DNA of 64,000 nucleotides from Cercis canadensis (Eukaryota > Streptophyta > Magnoliopsida > Fabales > Fabaceae): assembly GCA_003255065.1 (NCBI GenBank), contig QAOA01006949.1, positions 4,899-68,898 on the forward strand. The letters are read 5' to 3'. A model generated the notes under the pieces. That model worked only from the letters and a program-made list of their open reading frames with translations. It did not search any database and had not been told where the DNA came from. Below, one piece after another: positions 37,974 through 51,100 of the stretch; positions within the stretch are counted from its first letter, which is position 1; the number at the start of each line of letters is the position of its first letter. The position numbers and the translations under genes are program-made.

Positions 37974-40858
37974 TGTGTTTTTTTTTTTTTTAAATATAGA
38001 AATGTTTTGGAATTTTTTTTTTTTTTTTTTTTTTTTTTTTGGTATTTCTGATATTAGAAACCTGTTCTATCTTTTTAGTTGTCCTATACTTACACGTTGA
38101 CAAATTTTGCAGCCCAATATGCTGGTTGTTGATGTGGAGAAATTTGCTTCATCACAGAAAGGTAAATAGGTTCATATGTACATACATACTCTTAAATCCT
38201 TACCGCCAAATTAATTTAAAGATATACTATAAATATAAGGGTATCAGGGGAAAGTCCTGTGAATTCAGACATTGGTTTGTTTGCTAATACAAGGGTTCTT
38301 TCTCATGAAAGGGCCTAGTTGTTCAAAGTAGGCACAGTGAGTTGGCTAAGGTTTCGTTAAATGTAGAATTTTGAGAAACCGTGTTATTGTCATCAAAATT
38401 CTTGCTATGAATTTTCATTCTCCTCACATCTTTTCTCAGTGAATGAAACACATTTTTCATAAGCCTATCTAGAATCCATTATTCCCCATCATGTGTGAAT
38501 ATAATTGTTGGAAGTTTATCTCTGTTAACATGTGTTAGGCTTTGTACTCATGAATCTATAAATATTAATGTTCATAGAGTCTTGGTTCTCTGTGGATGAG
38601 AAGGAGCCTGTTGCTTATGCAAAAGTAGAAGTTCTTGAAGCATTGGACATGAAGCCGTCAGATCTCAATGGTTGGTTCTATATCTGTGAGGATTTCCTGT
38701 CAGCCTTGTTTCTTACCTTTTCTTGTGTATAACAAATAGCACTATGTTTCAGGGTTAGCGGATCCATATGTTAAGGGTCATATGGGTGCCTACAGATTCA
38801 GGACAAAGACACAAAGGAAAACTCTTTCTCCAAAATGGCACGAGGAATTTAAAATTCCAATCATAACATGGGAGTCTCCCAATATCCTGGCTATTGAAGT
38901 TTGTGACAAGGACCGATTCTATGATGACACCCTTGGGTTTGTTTCTTTTTCTAAACTTTGTTATTTATTATGTTTGGATACAATAGCTTCATTTTAATTA
39001 TATGTCTTGAGATTCAACTTCTTCTTAACTTGTCTTTTGCAATATATTATGATATTGATGCTTACTATTACGTAGTACATGTCACATACTGCTATCTGGA
39101 CCCTTTTTTCTCTTTTCTTTTAGTGTTCATAAATCTGATTTCTGCATATCTTGGTATTTGAGGAGATCTTTAGTATCACCAGCTTGTTAGCTTCTGTTAG
39201 ACTTATAGACTTGCTATAACATGAACTTTTGAAATTAATGGATGGTCAATGTGTGATATTGAGGAGTCTTTATGAGATTGATATGTCCCTCTCACCAGTA
39301 TAGTTTTTTCCTTTCAATGACTGATTAACTGAGTCAGAAATCTGATGTTGAATATTTTGGTCTTCCATGAGTTTATGACAATATTCTTTCCTTATATATC
39401 TTTTGATTCACATTCTTCCACCACTTCTTCTGTTCATTGGCTGTCTTGCCTATTATATCATCCTTTAATCATTGTGAATATGATTCGCGTGATTACCAGT
39501 CAAACTATTCTGTTACAGTGGTAATCTTTACTGGACTAATTGATTGTTGTATTGTTTCCAGAGACTGTTCTGTAAACATCAGTGACTTTAGGGATGGCCA
39601 GAGACATGATATTTGGTTGTCACTTCAGAACATTAAAACAGGGAGGTTGCATTTGGCAATAACTATTCTTGAAGATAGTGGAAAGGTAATTTTTCTGTAT
39701 AATAAGAATCATTCCTTTTCTTTTCCCCTAAAGCAGAATAAAGAGAAAAATTAAAAGAAAAGGTTCTTGTCTGTATAAAGGGAAACTAGTTGCTCCCATG
39801 TTTTTGTGAAATTGTGGTTTTGATCTGTACAGGTGGTTGATAATCCAAGTGACCAGGAAAAAGTTGACATTGAAGAAAGAAGAAGTTCCTTTGCAAATGA
39901 GAGTACTAATAAAAGTTCCTTCTCATCTGTTACCTCAGAGAAATCTCAAAAAGTTACCACAGAAAAGTCTCAAAAAGTGGCAGATAATTTTGAGCCTATA
40001 GATGTTGAAGGCCAAAAGGAGACTGGAATTTGGATTCATCAACCTGGAAGTGAAGTTTCCCAAATATGGGAGCCTCGAAAAGGGAAGAGTCGGCGCCTTG
40101 ATACTGAAATTCAGAGGGAGCCTAATGATTTATGTGGCACTGTTAATTCAACAGCATCTGGATCCTTGAACAATAGCAGCAGTCCTGATAATGATCCTGA
40201 GGATAAGCAGCGAATGAAATCGATTAGGAGGGGCTTTCATAAAATTGGTTCAGTATTTCAGAGGAGTCCAAAAGCGGAGGATAAGTCAGGTAGCCTTGTA
40301 GAGGATGTTCGGTCTCCATACGCTAACATTAGGGCGGTTGATGCCAAGGAGATTGGTGTGAAGTTTGTTATGGAGGATAACAATTCTGGGTTCCCCACTG
40401 GTAGGGTTCAAAAAGAAGGGACATCAACTGAAGGAAGTGGTCCAGAGAGCCCAGGCAAGGGAAATGTCAAGGGTATGGCAAAGAATATTTTGAAACATGC
40501 AGAAAAATCAGCGCGTGGCCTAAAGCATGTCCTTTCCGGTAAATCGAGAAAATCTAAAGGTTATTCACTGGAAGATGCCGAAACGATAGTTGAATCTGAC
40601 TCTTCTGATGATGAATCTCTTTCAGCATCAATTCAGTCACCCAGAGATGAAAGAATCCCAGTTGCTTCCCAGGCCATAGCCTCTTGTGGCAATGACTCCT
40701 TCAATTCTAGGAAGAATGTGGTTCAGACAGGTTCATCTGACCCTGCTATAGACAATGAAGGCCCAATGGAGAAGACGAGTCTTGAAGAATCTGAAAAGGT
40801 ACCCTGCCCCGACAAGCCTTCTGGAGAACTAGTTGAATCTACTGAACAGAAATGTTAG
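35092..40858 (+). CDS. NTMC2T6: SMP and C2 domain membrane-tethering protein, NTMC2T6 type
   Basis: Plant relative of extended synaptotagmins. SMP domains bind and move lipids at membrane contact sites, and C2 domains bind phospholipid, often with calcium. Twelve exons: 35092-35217, 35539-35613, 36144-36287, 36567-36659, 36768-36899, 37439-37591, 37726-37767, 38113-38161, 38578-38670, 38753-38936, 39562-39685 and 39833-40858; 2,241 bases, 746 aa. The start is ATG 35092. Residues 10-42 are a hydrophobic hairpin-like anchor (VGIVLLSLWLLSSF, FIAFIYLYL). The SMP domain is about residues 70-255 (LELGMNFLTADDMSAILAVK, EPPYFQMTVKP, GIAGWLDKLLS). The C2 domain is about 270-385 (LNGLADPYVKGH, LSPKWHEEF, DKDRFYDDTLGDC), with acidic loop residues kept. 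The last exon is a long, Ser/Lys-rich, probably disordered tail. Arabidopsis counterparts from memory: At1g53590 and At3g14590. Confidence 0.93.
37883..38040. repeat. Long poly-T tracts with a duplicated 23-bp flank in an NTMC2T6 intron
   Basis: 88 T residues at 37883-37970 and 28 at 38013-38040. Each is preceded by the same phrase (AAATATAGAAATGTyTTGGAATT at 37859 and 37992). The exon 8 acceptor is about 70 bases downstream. Homopolymer length in an assembly is unreliable. Confidence 0.85.
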
Positions 40859-41954
40859 CCCAATTAAAGAGTTTGTCTTAGCGAAACAAATTTGCATAAT
40901 CTGGCAAATGTGTTCTGTCCCTTTGTACAGCCATCCTAGTAAATGCTTTCATAGTACTGGGAAGATTTTGGTTATGGTTATAATTGTCCACCCCTGCACT
41001 GCACGGATAGTAGATTTGGCGATCGCGAGAGGTTTTGTATGTTCATTGTTGTTTTTGGTGTTACCAAGTTTCCAAAGTTTTACAGTGTAGTGAAGTTTAG
41101 AAGCATGTAAAGAACCTTACAGAAACAAGAACAAGATACAGATTTACAGTTTGATTTTGTCCCCTTGTACCATAAAAAAATAGCTGATATCAACAGTAAT
41201 TTTTGAATGGTCCAATACTCCAATGGCATTATCTCAAGCTATATGGTTATTTGTAGGAGATGATGAATTATGAGACTCATGAATCATGATGTCTCTTTTC
41301 TGCACTCTATAAGAGTGATCCTAACATGGTAAACAAGATTTTCTCTACTGCCTTGGCTATGAATTTAACCTGTGTCTTCTGAGGATGATAGCTAAAATTT
41401 CAATGACTCTATTTATTCGTCACAACTGAAAACAACTCTCCTAGATTTCTAACACTTGAGTGCTATATGGAATTATGGACGGAATGGGCATCAATAATGC
41501 TTTTACGGAAATTCTTTCAGCAGAGAGTTAAAGAATGGAATAGCTTCTCTTTCATTCACATTTGGTCCTCTCTGAAACTTCATTTTTCAGTTTTTACACA
41601 TGAACTTCCAACAGTCACAAATATTTTACAGTTTACACGTTATCAGAATAATAAATCAGAACACTCCGCGTTTTGCACCATCTTGATTATCCCCTGCCCC
41701 AAATTGAAAAGAACAAAATATAATCTTGGTTTTGTGAGAAAGCCAGGAACTTCCCTTTTACTTCTGGCAGCAATTATCAGTAGAGACCTGAGTTTTCTCA
41801 CTCAGCTTAACTGAGGCAGTTCACAATCATTGTTCATCTCTCATGGCTTCTTCCATACATTTTGGTTTAATTAGCCTTTCCTCAACAACAGCGTGGTCCC
41901 ATATGAATCACGTTTCTAGTATGATCATGTACAGAAAATTGTATGATCATCAGG
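40859..41954. other. Tail-to-tail intergenic region between NTMC2T6 and the PPR gene
   Basis: About 1.1 kb where two genes converge. It should contain both 3' untranslated regions. No further gene seen. Confidence 0.6.
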
Positions 41955-43190
41955 CTAATTCCCCAAAATATTTTCATAACAAATACACTTGGAACTCTCC
42001 TTGGAAACCATACTTCTTACAATCTGGTTCCACATCCCCATCTTTGGCACAAAACCTTGCTGCACCATCTGCTTCAAAGCCCAATTTACATCACCAAGTA
42101 GATTTATCTTACACATTCTCCGAATCATCATCTTATAAGACACAAAACTTGGAGTAATACCCTCCAAAACCATCCTATTCATGACAAGTTTTGCTTCAAC
42201 AAACCTCTCAGTATCAAGCAACCCATACAAAACCTCTTGATAAGAACTTGCATTTGGATAACACCCTTTAAGCTGCATTCTCTCTAGCAGTTGCTTCCCC
42301 TCCTCAACTCTACCTTGTTTCCGGAGCCCGGCAATTAAGATATTGAAGGTGATCGTATCAGGGCAAATCCCATCTCTTTCCATTCTATCCAACAACCCAA
42401 ATGCATCCTCCACCTTCCCTTTCTCACACAAAGCATGCATAAGCGTAGAGAAAGTTCTCACATTTGGTTCACACCTTAACTCAGGAAATTCGTCGAGCAC
42501 CGAGAATGCAGCCTCCAACTTGCCACACTCACATAACCCTTTTATGAGTATATTGAGGCAACAAGCATCAATCTCAATACCCAACTTGGGAGCAGAAGTA
42601 TACACCTCATGAGCAACATCAAACAATTTCGCTGAAACAAGCAAATTCAGCACGAAATTGAAGGTTTTGACGCTAGGCCAGCAATTGTACCTGGGCATAT
42701 CGTAAAGGGTCTCGATTGCTCTGCCTATACGACCAGCCATGTTGCCGTACATCTTGATGACATTGTAGAAGAAGTCATCGGATAAACGACAGCTGCGTTC
42801 AAGTTTGATTCTTTGCATGAGATTTTCAATGGGGTCGAACATTTTTGCCTGGGCGAGCTTGCTGATGATGGAAATGTAGAAAGCTTCATTGGGCTTGTAG
42901 TCTTTGCGCTTGGAGTAGAGTTCCAAGACAGTGATTGCTGAAGATGGGTCTCTGAGGGAATTGACAATGTTCAAGACCTCTTTTGGGGTTAACCAGTCTT
43001 TATGGTTCAACCTCCTGAGAATGGCAGAATCTCGGTCTGAAGCTGAAGAAAAAGAAGAAGAAGCTAATGTGGAGAGAGAAGAAATAAACAGAGGAGGAAT
43101 TGTGGCGGCAATGGAGATTGCAGCAGCAGTTTGACAGCGGCAAGTTAAACGGTGAACATTTTTGTATGTAAGAAGGATTCGGGAAATCAT
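41955..43190 (-). CDS. P-class pentatricopeptide repeat protein, probably mitochondrial
   Basis: Single-exon gene, 411 aa, ATG at 43188-43190. PPR proteins bind organellar RNA sequence-specifically. The first 50 or so residues are Arg/Ser/Ala-rich with few acids, as for a mitochondrial presequence (MISRILLTYKNVHRLTCR). About eight 35-residue repeats follow. The clearest are NILIKGLCECGKLEAAFSVL, TFSTLMHALCEKGKVEDAFG and TFNILIAGLRKQGRVEEGKQ, each with the helix-turn-helix pattern and a Pro-Asn/Asp junction. No C-terminal DYW or E domain, so this is P class. From memory At3g14580 is a PPR gene in the equivalent place, between GSL4 and NTMC2T6.2, which supports orthology by position. RNA target unknown. 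Confidence 0.9.
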   Translation of the reverse strand: MISRILLTYKNVHRLTCRCQTAAAISIAATIPPLFISSLSTLASSSFSSASDRDSAILRRLNHKDWLTPKEVLNIVNSLRDPSSAITVLELYSKRKDYKPNEAFYISIISKLAQAKMFDPIENLMQRIKLERSCRLSDDFFYNVIKMYGNMAGRIGRAIETLYDMPRYNCWPSVKTFNFVLNLLVSAKLFDVAHEVYTSAPKLGIEIDACCLNILIKGLCECGKLEAAFSVLDEFPELRCEPNVRTFSTLMHALCEKGKVEDAFGLLDRMERDGICPDTITFNILIAGLRKQGRVEEGKQLLERMQLKGCYPNASSYQEVLYGLLDTERFVEAKLVMNRMVLEGITPSFVSYKMMIRRMCKINLLGDVNWALKQMVQQGFVPKMGMWNQIVRSMVSKESSKCICYENILGN

Positions 43191-44017
43191 CTTTTGTTAT
43201 TTGTCAGAAATTTTTGGACATCTACCTATACATACATTTCTGAATTTGGGGAAGACGATGGCTAATTGACTAGAGGCAATAGAGACGCACGTGATCTGCA
43301 TGTATGCTTTAAGCAGCTTTTTTTATTTTATTTTATAAATCATGTGATTAGGGCTAATTAAATAATTAGATATGTCATGTGCATATCACATACTTCAAAA
43401 TGGCNGCAGCTTTTATTTTATTTTATTTTATAAATCATGTGATTAGGGCTAATTAAATAATTAGATATGTCATGTGCATATCACATACTTCAAAATGGCT
43501 TATTAATAATAAAATAATATATTTTAAGTGTTACGTTATCATTTAATGACAAATGATTAACACTAATATAAGATAAGGACTAAAATTGTCATTTTTAGTA
43601 AATGGGAGAATTAATTCACTCATTTTTTAAATAGAGGATCAAAACGTTTATTTAGTAAAAATAGAGAATCAAAATTAAAATTAAATCTATTTTTTTTTAA
43701 TTAAACGCTCACATCATAATTTCAACAATTGTAAAAATAATGTAAGAGTGTTGTTTTTATGAAAAGATACATTCTTCAAAAAGAAATGATTATTTGCACA
43801 TCTAGTGTGAGAGGGTAAAAGTTCTAAGCATACTTGGTTTTGTCTTGGAGGGAAATTTGTGTATTCGAGGAGATTTTTCAAGAAGCAAGAAATTGTTGCT
43901 TCTTGTAAAACACTCATGGCTTTCCTTGCACTAACAAAACTAAACAAACTATAAATCTAGTTAAAATTTAAGTGAATTTAATTAAATTTAAATATTATTA
44001 TATGTGCATTTGCATGT
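43191..44017. other. Intergenic upstream of the PPR gene, with a single-N join at 43405
   Basis: Bases 43313-43404 recur after the N (43406 onward, offset 93), with only a small difference in the T-rich part. AT-rich, no gene seen. Confidence 0.6.
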
Positions 44018-44024
44018 ATGTAAA

Positions 44025-44118
44025 TGTTGCACGAGGACGGGGACGCGTCTCGTCTCCAGTATCAGTACGAAACGCGGGGATGACGATTTTTTAAAAACGT
44101 GAGTATGGGGACGCCACG

Positions 44119-44152
<34 letters not shown>

Positions 44153-44671
44153 AATCCTTAGCAAATATCAACTAAAAATCCTTATAATGAACAATTTTAA
44201 AATTCTCAAGCATTAAAAAAATTAACATAAATCCTTAGCCAATAAATAACAACTAACAACTAACAAATATTAAGTATTACCCCAAAATACAAATCATCAA
44301 TCAAAATTCAAATTATAACACTATTAATGGTAAAGAGGAAGCAGAGGAGCTGGAGGTTGAAAATGGTGAAGAAATGCCTTAAAATCTGATTTGAACTTGG
44401 GTTTGGGTGAAAAATTGGGGCAAGGATGATACGGCGTTGTTTTGGGGTGATTTGGGCCTACCTTCCTTGCCAAAAACAGTGTCATTCCACTAAATGCAAA
44501 ACCTGGTCACTCAAAACGACAATATTTGAAAGAAAACCCGGCACTCAAAGACGACAACATATGAAATGAGCGGCAATTTTCCTACGTTTCCCCCGCCGAG
44601 ACGCATTTCGCGTCTCTTTCCTGTCTCCGAAACGGGGACGTGGCCAAATCTGGCGTCCCCGTGCAACTAAG
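44025..44671. mobile_element. Non-autonomous element with GC-rich inverted ends
   Basis: The left end (GTTGCACGAGGACGGGGACG from 44026) and the complement of the right end (GTTGCACGGGGACG) match. They are followed by sub-terminal GC-rich blocks on both sides (GACGCGTCTCGTCTCC; GAGACGCATTTCGCGTCTC). The interior is AT-rich and has an (AT)15 tract at 44121-44150. ATGTAAA occurs at 44018-44024 and 44672-44678 and could be the target duplication. That length would suit a hAT-like (8 bp) or Mutator-like (9 bp) element only approximately. No transposase seen. Confidence 0.55.
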
Positions 44672-45159
44672 ATGTAAAGCAATACTCATGAAATTATTAG
44701 TGTGTCAACTACTTGATGTTCAACCATGTTTTGGATTTGTCTCTACTCTCACGCTATTTCTATTTAGAATGACCTTTTTGTTTTTGTATAGTTTTCCCTT
44801 CTAATATACTTGTGAGTGCTCATAATTTTTATGTTAAAGTGATGTTATAACAGCAGGCTTTTTAAGAGCATTGACAAAAAACCAATAATTTTCGTTGAGG
44901 ACTCAATTTTCGTAGCAATTAGTTTGGTAAATGAGTAAGAAAGAGGAGCTTTGCTTAGTAAGTGTTGTTTTGAGTTAGTATAGAACAGGGGTCTTAGCAT
45001 GAAGCAAAAATTGTATTCATTTCAACTTATTAATATGCTTCTTGTTATTTCTGTCTTTGTATACTCATAAGAATGCAGCTATACATATTCCTACAATCTT
45101 CCTATAGAATGGTAAGATATCACTTTAACTGTACAAAAAATAGTGTAAAAGAATCAAAA

Positions 45160-48100
45160 TCAAGTTATGCGCTTCCTTTTCCCTGCAAGAATTGGTTGGA
45201 TTTGCAAGTGCCTCTTGAATGCTTCATTGAAAAGGAAACGAGTGTGGAAGGCTTTAATAATTGGTAGCCATGCTAAAATGGCAATAGGTGCAAAAAGAAC
45301 CACACCCATTCCATAATCATACTCTCTTGCAAGTGCTCGAGTGAAGTCCCACAATCCTGTGTTTTGTATCTTTGGCCTCACAGCTTGTGCAATCTGAACT
45401 AACAAAAATATCAGTTGGATTCTTTCCAGAAAAAAAAAAGAAAAAAAAAAGAAGATAATAGTTCAGTTCAACCGAAAGATTAACTAGAGATTACCAGTAT
45501 CAGACCCCATGCAGTTGGCAAGAATGCTAGACAGCAAACCACCAAGTCCATAAAAGACAGTTCACATATAATGGAAAGAGTAATAATGATTGAAATAGCA
45601 GCCAGGAAGAGGAATGCTTTGAAAAATCTGAATCCCATCTGATAATTAGTACTGAACAGTTGCCTTCCCATGTTGACAGCCTGCATAGATGGTTAAATTA
45701 TGTTAGTAACATGCAATGATGCTCTTTCTTTATTTTAAATAATCATGATCAGAAGATAAGATATCCTTGGATGTGGCCGTAACAACTCTAAACTTGTATC
45801 ACAAGCTACATAATGTAAGACATAAGAATCAATCACAGCTCTAAACTTGCATCACAAGCTACATAATAGATGTAGTTTGTATTTAGAGAAAGTTACCTTG
45901 ACCAAAAGGAAAACAGCAAGAATGACAATCCAGGAAAGGACGTAAACCAGAAAGTTTTTGCTATGCTGAGAGATGTCAAGATGATAGACAAGACCGTACT
46001 GATATATGAAGAAACGAAGAGAAAGCAGTATCTCAAACAATCTTGAACCAAGTCCACAGCGGCGAAGATGAGCTTGCTCATCATCCCACCAAGAATGCCA
46101 ACTTTTATCCTGGTGAATTCCAATACCACCCTGGTGTCTGATCCATTTATTCCAATCTTTCCAGTCATCTACTATCTTTCCCCAACTGAATCCAGCAGGG
46201 TTAAAAAGAAATGGTGCACACAACCATGTTATTGACATGAACCAAACAGCATAAGTTATTAACACATATGCCATGTTGCTCTGGTAAGACCTTCTAAACA
46301 TGTCATAAACAATCAAGAGCAGGATGAGCTCAAACCCCTTAACAAAGTGGCTTCTTGAATATAATCTGTAATTTTCAGTGAAGCTAGCATGAAAGACAAC
46401 AACTTTACGCCCCGTGGGTCTGTACTTGGCACCCCCATGCAGAATTGTTCTACCATAATGATGGGTTTTTGATCCAAGGGAGAAAGTGAAAAAAACAGCA
46501 GCTAGCTGCAATTGCATAAGGACAAAATCTTTAAGGGCTGTGAGGAAACCTTTCTCAAGACCTATTTCCATCATCATTGGTAAGCCTGTTAGAAGCCCAA
46601 GCTGTATAAATGATTGGGAGGCAAGAGCTGTTTCCAAGGATTTTACATTCTTCAATCGAGCCTGAATAATAAGTTCTCTTTCCAACCCACTAAGCACCAG
46701 GTATAGCTGCCCGTACAGAAATACATATATTCCTATTACCGAAATCTGTGGAGAAATACAATAGGAATTCAAATCAATTCACATCTGACTATAGTGAACT
46801 AGAAACCATTAACAACATAGCTTTTGCAATGCAGTGACTACAGTGAACTTTGTTTCCAATAGAGAATTGCTCTTCATTATTTATTAGTATGAGAATTTAA
46901 GCACTGCATGTTAAGATATAAATAACAACATGAAATTATTTCAAATAAGAAGAAATACAAGTTATGATGGTTCATCCAGATTACCAGGCTGCTGAAGTAA
47001 AATCCAATGGTGGTGAAATAACAAGATAGCATCCGAAAGAAATCAAATTGGCGGCCAAGGCGGAATATATCACGGCTTATAGTTTGCTCACTGTTTCCAT
47101 TTGCTACCTTGGCTTCAAATTTTGAGATCTGGTTGAGGCCTACATCACGACCTTTTCCAACTTGCAAATATTCATGGTAGGAAACACATCCTCGTCGTAG
47201 AGTAGAATTAAATCCTGCATGAGATAAACAATATGTAGGTTCTCTTTTAAGGATCACAAATATGTAGCTGTTAATTAATTAATGTTTATAAGGTCAGAAT
47301 ATAATGTTACAGTCACCAATTCATACCAGCAAAAACATCCTCACTCAAGTTTATTGTTTTAGATGCTTTGCTTATACCACCTCTTGTGATGTGGAAAACT
47401 CTATCAAATACATCTGGATGGCCGTAGTGGAACCGTACCCTGTGTAAATGAATGATAATTAAGCTACGGAATTGCAGAGAAAAGCACTGAATATGAGTGA
47501 TAAGTGAACAAGACCTTATTCTTGCATGGCAAATGTTAGTACTTGCTAATACAACTAGCAGAAATCAAACACAACTCTGAAATACTTAATGAAATATGCA
47601 TTCTTTCCGCACTGTAGTTCCCGACACTTTCAGAATGAGCTTTTGTGTCTATTACCTGAGAGGATTAGCCAGAAGCCTTTGACCAATAGTGACAAAACTG
47701 GTTTCTTGATATGACATGAACCATGCCAGAGAAGACACACTGCAGTTTAAGGAAAATAGAAGACAAGTCATAAGTATATCAAACATCTTTTCAATTGGTG
47801 GTATTGATTTTGATGTCACAATGCAGTATTTTAATTTATGGGATATAGAGGCTAACCTTCCTGTGAATATGTGTTCCCTTAAACCAAGAATTGTAGGAGG
47901 ACGCCTTCCTTGGCGCCGAAGGAATTCTTGCAGAAGATTTCGCATTTTAAGTGCTTCTTCCAAGTAATTATCCTGAAAAGGCATTACTCATCAGAACAAA
48001 ATGGAAATGATAACTTTCCATGGTCATTAGTGAAGAAGAAGCCTACTTGATTCATATCAATTGTTTGGAGGGCTTCACCACGTGTGAATATTATAGCATG

Positions 48101-51100
48101 ATTTTGATTTTCAGGCTTCCCTTCTCCAATATCTGGTGGACCAGGAAGCTTGATGCGATATATTTCCTAAAACAGACAAGCAAACCATCAACAAGCCATT
48201 AATAATGTATTTATTTACCTATCAACAGTGAAGGTGCAATCATGCATTTGATTTGGCAGTAAATTATTCTTGTGCTTAACATCATCTTTCGGTTATAACT
48301 TCTCTACCTTTATTCATAATCCCGCTGTTTTAGTTAAGTGGCAATGTAGCATGTTGAAATGTTCAATCAGCTTATTCTTACAAGCCAAAAAAGGAGAACA
48401 AAAGTATTCTGATATGTATTAAAGGACAACTAGGAATTAATTACTTTCTCTAGATTCTCTTAACTACAGAATATGAGATAATAAATAAGAATTTCCAAGA
48501 CTAATTCTTTCAATGCTGTAACAAATCCACTACCTGCTCAAGACCATTCACAACTTTAACCAGTTTAGATGAATACACTTTATGAGGTTTCCCCTCCACA
48601 ATCTCCTCCTTTTCCTCAACATAAGCAACACGAAGAGATGGATACCTGCAAGCATTACATGCATACATGTGTCATTGTTTACCTGTTCTCTTCAGTTTTC
48701 AAGAAAATTTTCTCTTTCCTTGTGAAGACCTACCTTTTCATTAAATCGATTACATCATGATAATGGGGATCACCGCGAACCTTTTGTGATGCAAATGATT
48801 GACAAGAAATGACATAGGTGTATTTCATGTCTACCAGTGCTTCTAGATGAGCAAATAATGCACGGTTGTTTCTTTCACAAGTCTCATAGCCCTCAAGAAT
48901 ATCTGCACTAACAGAATTGGAGACATAATCAATTGGCTTCAAAAATAAAAGCAAGCAATTGGAAAAGGACTTAGATGCAGGATTCCATTGCACCAAGTCA
49001 ATAATGTTACTCATACTAAATTACAAACCTTCCTCGTCAGCCATGTCAAGAAATGCTTGTAACTTTAAGGCTTCTCTGTAGTACATCATCCCTCTCACTG
49101 TTACAAACAAGAATGAGAATGATCACATGATGCATTACAAGTACAACTGCATGAACATCAAATTTTGTGAATATTATTATGTTTACCTGTTCGGCTTAGG
49201 GTCTGGCCCCTGTATGAAGCCCACTTTCTAAGCTCTTCCCTCTCTTCCTTCTTGCTTTCATCTTCTAAATTTTCCAGGTTTTCACAACCCGTACGTTCCA
49301 CAAAGTTTTTCCACTCATCTAATGAAATTGATGTCACATGCTGAGGGCAGTGTTCAAATAGAACTTTTCTCAAGACATAAAACAAATTCATATTATATAG
49401 TAACCTGGAAATATCTTTTTCATGTAAAAGATGATGGAGACATCCTCCTCTTGACTTGATTTAAGCTCCTCCATTGAAAAATTGATGTCCTCCATGTAGT
49501 GTGGAGTTAGAACACTATATCAATGACAAATTATATATCAGATCATGGGGTGTTTATTTAATAGTTGAATATCAGTTATGAGTTATCAAAATAAGAGAAA
49601 AGATTGCTATGATAATCTAAAGCTGAAATAGCAGAATCCAAAGATCAATGTACAGAATGAGAATTAGTATATAACATTACGCAGTAATGAGAATTAGTAC
49701 ATACTATTACGCAGTAATGAGAATTAGTTTTCATTATTTTGTTTTTAGTCAAAGACTAACAATAGTTCATGATATGAATTACTCTATGGTAGAAAGAAGG
49801 TAAAAGCGTCAGATGTTTCAAAAAGAAATGAAATAATCGTGAATCTATAATTTACCTGAATGACAGCATATTGCGTACTTTAGGAGCATTGGGCATATCC
49901 ATAAACAGGGAAGTAGCAAAGAATGATATACGCCTACGAGCCTCCAAGTTTTCAGGTAAGTCCATTGCTGTATCTTTGACAGTAAGCAACAAATGAAAAC
50001 GCTTGATCTGCCATGAAAAGAGTATATGCATGTAAATGCAATTAGGAGAATGCAGACGGATATGCATATAGATGTCAAAAATTCAAGTCAACCAAAAATG
50101 ACTGTGGTATGAATATTGCAACATGACAATAATAGATGGAGAACGGTATAACCTTTTCAGTCAGAGGACCACTTTCTGGCAAAGGGAAATGGATAGACTT
50201 GTTGCTGGCAAATAATAGTGGTATAATATCTCTGTCAATTTGTTCAAGAGAATCGAGCATATCCGATATTCTGTGTAAATTTAGCAGGTAAATTAAAAAC
50301 TTAAGCATTGTAATGAATGGTGAAGGTCAACAGATACTTTAGAAACCAATACCTGGAATCCACAATCATATCATCGGTTACAAGCTCAAAAATATCTTGC
50401 AGAGCTTTCACAACTTTGAACCTATGCTTTTCATCTCCCTCAACCTTCCAACATTTTATATCAAAAGTTAATAGAAATTCAGGTTATTGATTAGCAATAT
50501 GTGTAAACATAAATATTGTAGGCTTTAGTTTAGAAAACAATTACCAGAAGCTCAGCTAGCTCAGTGATTTTAGCTTGTAAATCTGGGAGAACTTTCATCT
50601 TGAAATTCTTAAGAAGACTTGACCCTCGGATGCTTTCTTCAATTTCATTTAATATAGCATTTATGATCCTAAATGTGCATATATCGCCACCGGATCAACA
50701 CCAATGTCAGAAGTTAGTTTATTAGAGGTAAAGAAGTAACATTTCAGCTCTTCCATTACAAGTTCCATAGGCAAATAGAAAAGATGAGGATTCCCTAGTT
50801 AAAACCTCGAAAAACTCTGTCCAGAAAAAATTGCATGCATAAATGTTTCATCTTTTCTTTTTCATTACCTTTTCTCCAGGTTCCCCACAACAAGAATTTC
50901 GAGAACGTATTTTAGTGACTCGTAGCACTCCTTTACAGCATTGAACATGTACTTGTCTTTTTTAATCTTTCTGACAAGAATCTCATCCTTTTCCTCAAAA
51001 TCTTTAGCAATGCTCAAAGCTGTAGAAAACTAGAACATGCAGCAAGAAAAGTTTATTAATGAATAAAAGTTATATAGAAGGTAATAATATTATAAAATTT

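Noticed and set aside
37845..38051. Poly-Phe open frame in the NTMC2T6 intron
   Set aside because: Produced by the poly-T tract.
42343..42612. 89-codon plus-strand frame opposite the PPR gene
   Set aside because: Antisense shadow of the single-exon PPR coding sequence.
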